A stretch of 64,000 nt of DNA from Marinobacter denitrificans (GTDB lineage: Bacteria; Pseudomonadota; Gammaproteobacteria; Pseudomonadales; Oleiphilaceae), in assembly GCF_008795955.1 (NCBI RefSeq), contig NZ_VMHN01000010.1:62001-126000 (forward strand). The letters run 5' to 3'. This document shows, in pieces, positions 60,402 through 64,000 of the stretch (positions within the stretch are counted from its first letter, which is position 1; every line of letters begins with the position of its first letter). Position numbers and translations under genes: made by a program. A model generated the notes under the pieces. That model did not search any database and was not told the DNA's origin. It saw only the letters and a list, made by a program, of their open reading frames with translations.

Positions 60402-63400
60402 TAAACGCTCCGCTGGATAGTGGGTTCCGGTTCTTCGCCCCGGCGGTAGGCGCGCCATTCCCGGAATTGTTCAAGATAAGACAGCAATGCCGGAATCACC
60501 GCCAACACCAGCAAGGTCGACAACCCCAGGCCAAAGGCTATGGACGTGGCCATGGGGATCAGGAACTGGGCCTGGAGTGAGGTTTCAAACAGTAATGGCA
60601 ACAGGCCACCAATGGTGGTCAGAGAGGTGAGCAGAACCGCCCGCACCCGCTGCACCGCCGCTTCGTTAAGAGCATCGGTAATGCCCAGCCCTTTCTTTCG
60701 CTGCTGGTTGTAAAAGGCCACCAGAATAATGGCGTTATTCACCACGATTCCGGACAGGCCAAACAGGCCGAACAAAGAGAGGATGGTGAGCTGAAGCCCC
60801 ATCAGCCAGTGGCCGATCAGGGCCCCTACCAGAGCAAAGGGAATGATGGCCATCACTATCAATGGCATGCTCCAGGAGGCGAACACCCAGGCCAACACCA
60901 CATACATCAACCCCAGGCCGATAATCAGGCCGGTTTGCATGTCCTCCATGGTTTCACGCTGGTCGGCCGCCCGGCCCTCGAAGCTGTATCGCAGGTTGTA
61001 CTGGCTGGCCAGTGCCGGCAGTACATTCTCCTCCAGGCTGGCAATAATCTGGTCGGCGGTGCTGATGCGGGTATTCAGGGAAGCCGTGACCTCCACCGAC
61101 AATTCACCCTCCGCATGCCGCAGAGCCTGGAAGCCCTGACGGTGATCCAGGTTCATGACCTGGCTCAGCGGCACAAAGCGACCGTCCGGCACCCGCACGG
61201 TGAGCTGTGAGAGCGTCGCCATGCTTTCACGCTGGTGCCGCGGCAGTTGTACCCTCACCTCCACTTCGTCACGTCCATCCTGGTAAATCTGGGCAATACG
61301 ACCATCAAACGCCGCCCGCAACTGGCGACCGAGGTCACTGGTGGTCAGCCCCAGCGCCTCACCGTGGGCACTGACCTGATAGATAAGCTGCTCACGGCCC
61401 CAGGGCATGTCGTCTTCGGTATCCAGCACACCGGGCAGTGTGCGCAGGGACTCATTGAGGGTTTCAGCCGCCGTCTTGAGGTCGATGGCGTTCTCTCCGG
61501 TCAGGCGCACATTCACATCCTTGCCCGGGGGACCAGACTGGCGCTCGGAGATGGTGAGGTTATCGAGTCCGGCAGGTCGGTTCAGGCGGTCCCGCCAGGC
61601 CATGATGAATTCGGGGTTTCGAACCGAACGGCGGTCCGAGGGAACCAGCTCCACCATGATGGAGCCCAGTTCATCCCCGGTCCGTGTGGTGCCCTCAGCA
61701 CCCTGACTGGTGCCATGATTGGCAACCGCATGCAGGATCAGGTCGCCCCCGAGCGCCTCTTCGGTTTCGTTCAGAGCCTGCTGCATCCCGGCGATAAAGT
61801 CGTCCACGGATTCCCGGTTGGTGCCGGCCACAAAGCTTGCATTGGCGTAGAGTACCGAGGGCTCCGGAGTGGGGAAGAAGTTGAACCCGAGCCGGCCGCC
61901 AACCAGCAGCCCCACTGTCAGCAGGGCCACCGCCAGGGCCGAAGCCAGGGTAAGGCCACGATGCTGCAGGGTGTAGCGGGACGCCTGGCGGAAAGGCCCC
62001 TCACGGAAACGATCAAAGCCTGACTCAAACCGCTTACGCACCCGTTCCACCGGGCCGGGGCCAGCCTTTTTGCTTTTGCCGGGAATAAAGGCATGGCGCA
62101 GGTGGGCCGGCAGCACGATAAAGCACTCCAGCAAGGAAGCGACCAGCACACAGATCATCACCAGGGGGATGTCACCCAGGATATTACCGATGACGCCCCC
62201 TACCACCAGCAGCGGCATAAACGCTGCCACGGTGGTCAGCGATGACGCCAGCACCGGCCATACCATCCGCTTGGCAGCCCCCTCTGAAGCGTAGATGGAC
62301 TCCTCGCCCATGCGGGCGTGGGCGTCAGCGTCCTCCCCCACCACAATGGCATCGTCCACGATCACCCCCAGAGCCATGATCAGTGCAAACAGGGAAATCA
62401 TGTTGATGGAGCCGCCAATGCCCCAGAGCACCGCCAGCGCAGCGAGAAAGGCCGTAGGAATACCAATGGCCACCCACAGGGCCACCCGTCCCGGCAGGAA
62501 CAGGTACAGTAGGATAATAACCAGGACCAGGCCACCCATGCCGTTCTTGATCAGCAAGGAAATACGGTCGTCCAGTAGCTGCCAGGTTTCATCGTAGACT
62601 TCCAGTTTCACAGAAGGCGGCAACACCGGGCGAGTCTCCGCCAGCCAATTTTCCAGCACTCCGGCCGCCTCCAGGGAGTTACCATCCTCGGCCCGCTGGA
62701 GCTGGAGTTCGACCGCCGGAAACCCATCCCGGGTGATGTTCACCTGACTTTCCCGGGCCTCCTGGCGGATGATGGCAATGTCTCCCAGGCGCAGCTGAAT
62801 ACGTTCACCGCTGAGCACCGGTATGGTTTCAAAGTCCTGGGGGCTGCGGCGCTGCTCCACGGACCGAAGTTCACGGGTGGCGTCCTGCTGGCCCATCATT
62901 CCCGCAGGTAAGTCACGGGACACAGACCCTACACGCTCGGCAATCTGGTCCAGCGAAAGGCCCAGGGCTTCCAGACGCTCTACCGGCACATCAATACTGA
63001 TCTGCTGCTCCGGCAGGCCGCGAATGGATACCCGGTCAATACCTCGTGACAGCAGCTCATCTTCATACCGGTAGGCCAGCTGGCGAAGCTCCCCCCGGTC
63101 CATGTCGCCATAAACCAGGAGTCTGCCCACGGGCTCGTAGCGTTCAAAGCGGGTTACCTGGGGCTCTTCCGCTTCTGCCGGCAGGTTGGTGAACTCATCC
63201 ACTTGCTGGCGCACATCATCCAGTGCCTGGATCGGGTTGGTATTCTCCGTAAATTCCAGGGTAATGGATGACACTCCCTGGGCGGAGGTGGAGGTCATTT
63301 TCTTGAGCCCCTGGACGCTGCGAAGACGCTGCTCCAGGGGGTTGGTTATACCCTGTTCCACGTCTTCCGCGGAGGCACCGCTCCAGACCACCCTCACACT

Positions 63401-63547
63401 GACAATATCAAGGGCAAAGTTTGGGAAGAACTGGATGTTCATCCTGGTCAGCGCCAGGGCGCCACCAAGCAGCATCACCAACATCACCAGGTTGGCCGCT
63501 ACCCGATGGTGTACGAAGAAACCGATTACACCGCGGCGACGCCTCAT
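60401..63547 (-). CDS. RND-superfamily efflux pump, AcrB-like inner-membrane subunit
   Basis: A 1048-residue RND transporter with 12 membrane segments and two large periplasmic loops. The proton relay is present in LIMALGVIVDDAIVVGED (two Asp in segment 4), and the opening VHHRVAANLVMLVMLLGGAL with VRVVWSGASAEDVEQGITNP is typical of the AcrB/HAE1 relatives annotated as multidrug or organic efflux. Its ATG overlaps the adaptor stop by 4 bases and its stop abuts the ABC ATPase, so the RND pump and ABC system are one transcript. Substrates are unknown. No outer-membrane channel gene is in view. Confidence 0.93.
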   Translation of the reverse strand: MRRRRGVIGFFVHHRVAANLVMLVMLLGGALALTRMNIQFFPNFALDIVSVRVVWSGASAEDVEQGITNPLEQRLRSVQGLKKMTSTSAQGVSSITLEFTENTNPIQALDDVRQQVDEFTNLPAEAEEPQVTRFERYEPVGRLLVYGDMDRGELRQLAYRYEDELLSRGIDRVSIRGLPEQQISIDVPVERLEALGLSLDQIAERVGSVSRDLPAGMMGQQDATRELRSVEQRRSPQDFETIPVLSGERIQLRLGDIAIIRQEARESQVNITRDGFPAVELQLQRAEDGNSLEAAGVLENWLAETRPVLPPSVKLEVYDETWQLLDDRISLLIKNGMGGLVLVIILLYLFLPGRVALWVAIGIPTAFLAALAVLWGIGGSINMISLFALIMALGVIVDDAIVVGEDADAHARMGEESIYASEGAAKRMVWPVLASSLTTVAAFMPLLVVGGVIGNILGDIPLVMICVLVASLLECFIVLPAHLRHAFIPGKSKKAGPGPVERVRKRFESGFDRFREGPFRQASRYTLQHRGLTLASALAVALLTVGLLVGGRLGFNFFPTPEPSVLYANASFVAGTNRESVDDFIAGMQQALNETEEALGGDLILHAVANHGTSQGAEGTTRTGDELGSIMVELVPSDRRSVRNPEFIMAWRDRLNRPAGLDNLTISERQSGPPGKDVNVRLTGENAIDLKTAAETLNESLRTLPGVLDTEDDMPWGREQLIYQVSAHGEALGLTTSDLGRQLRAAFDGRIAQIYQDGRDEVEVRVQLPRHQRESMATLSQLTVRVPDGRFVPLSQVMNLDHRQGFQALRHAEGELSVEVTASLNTRISTADQIIASLEENVLPALASQYNLRYSFEGRAADQRETMEDMQTGLIIGLGLMYVVLAWVFASWSMPLIVMAIIPFALVGALIGHWLMGLQLTILSLFGLFGLSGIVVNNAIILVAFYNQQRKKGLGITDALNEAAVQRVRAVLLTSLTTIGGLLPLLFETSLQAQFLIPMATSIAFGLGLSTLLVLAVIPALLSYLEQFREWRAYRRGEEPEPTIQRSV

Positions 63548-64000
63548 TCGTCCGCCTCCGGCGCGGCGCCGGCAAGTTCCACTTTCAGGCCCGTCATGGC
63601 ATTGGGTAGATGGGTGGTAATCAGCGAGTCGCCGGCCTCCAGCCCCTCCGCCGACACCACCACATGACGATCACCGTTCGAACCTCTGGCCTCTCCAAGG
63701 CGTTTCACGGTGACGCGCTGCATACGGGCGTCCTCGGTCATCCGGTAAACACTGTCGCTGCCATAGAGGGCACTGTAAGGAACGGCAATGGTGTTTTGGG
63801 CTGGCGGCCTTTCCAGAGTCACCGGGAGCAGGCCACCCGGGCGCAGGCCCCCGGCCTCTCCCCGCAAGGTCAGAATCGCCTCTGTACCGGCAGGATCGCT
63901 GGTCCCGGCGAAGCGGGAAAGGAGGAAACGATGCCGGCCATCATCCGTAACCGCTTGCAGTTCCTCGCCGGAATCCAGGGCATCCAGCAACTCCTGGCGG
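63544..64000 (-). CDS. RND periplasmic adaptor (HlyD/MFP family), C-terminal part, cut by window edge
   Basis: The last ~151 residues of a membrane-fusion protein; the gene continues beyond 64000. The visible part covers the beta-barrel and membrane-proximal domains (LRGEAGGLRPGGLLPVTLER, then TIAVPYSALYGSDSVYRM, AEGLEAGDSLITTHL). The open frame runs to the window edge with no start codon in context. The stop overlaps the RND pump start by 4 bases. It bridges the pump to an outer-membrane channel. Confidence 0.85.
   Translation of the reverse strand, partial: RQELLDALDSGEELQAVTDDGRHRFLLSRFAGTSDPAGTEAILTLRGEAGGLRPGGLLPVTLERPPAQNTIAVPYSALYGSDSVYRMTEDARMQRVTVKRLGEARGSNGDRHVVVSAEGLEAGDSLITTHLPNAMTGLKVELAGAAPEADE

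Noticed and set aside
1..64000. Mobile elements, CRISPR arrays, tRNA or rRNA genes, attachment sites
   Set aside because: I looked for direct repeats with regular spacing, transposase or integrase motifs and cloverleaf-like sequences and saw none.

Overview
The window reads as a chromosomal segment of a halophilic marine gammaproteobacterium, most likely Marinobacter or a close relative. This is inferred from gene content: an ectoine TRAP transporter of the Halomonas TeaABCD type, a Tat-exported high-potential iron-sulfur protein, a Pseudomonas-style mmsR/mmsA valine module, a RecBCD cluster and a FliA (sigma-28) promoter of the Pseudomonas type. Coding density is high and no gap between genes exceeds about 245 bases. 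I see no tRNA, rRNA, CRISPR array, insertion sequence or prophage.

Layout. 1-5.9 kb: valine/acyl-CoA catabolism (mmsA, acyl-CoA dehydrogenase and an enoyl-CoA hydratase cut by the window edge, with the AraC regulator mmsR divergent), a zinc alcohol dehydrogenase and a second crotonase. 5.9-7.1 kb: metallophosphoesterase and glutathione peroxidase. 7.2-11.2 kb: a FAN1-type nuclease translationally coupled to a nuclease-XPD/DinG helicase. 11.2-13.3 kb: flavin monooxygenase-like protein, small hydrolase, META lipoprotein. 13.3-22.7 kb: recC-recB-recD. 22.9-28.5 kb: HiPIP, teaABCD for ectoine uptake and a Na+/amino-acid symporter. 28.5-37.5 kb: diguanylate cyclase, a polyamine ABC operon led by an orphan TRAP-type binding protein, and a Cache-domain chemoreceptor with a FliA promoter. 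37.7-47.1 kb: single housekeeping and accessory genes, including a SixA-CHAD fusion and an HD-GYP phosphodiesterase. 47.1-50.9 kb: an electrophile/formaldehyde module (frmA, NemR-like TetR, old yellow enzyme, SDR) with TAGAC...GTCTA operators. 51-56.4 kb: DASH-type photolyase, a sigma-54-driven PEP-CTERM protein, fructosamine-kinase-like protein, DUF1232 protein and ammonium transporter. 56.4-64 kb: one overlapping minus-strand operon joining an RND pump and its adaptor (cut by the window end) to an ABC transporter and an AttH/CrtC-like lipoprotein.

Themes: osmolyte, polyamine and ammonium uptake; DNA repair (RecBCD, FAN1, XPD-like helicase, photolyase); detoxification of electrophiles and formaldehyde; c-di-GMP turnover and chemotaxis. 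The most unusual points are the orphan TRAP binding protein coupled to an ABC polyamine importer, the RND-ABC-lipocalin operon, the FAN1/nuclease-helicase pair, and a well-formed -24/-12 promoter with an upstream inverted repeat before a PEP-CTERM gene.
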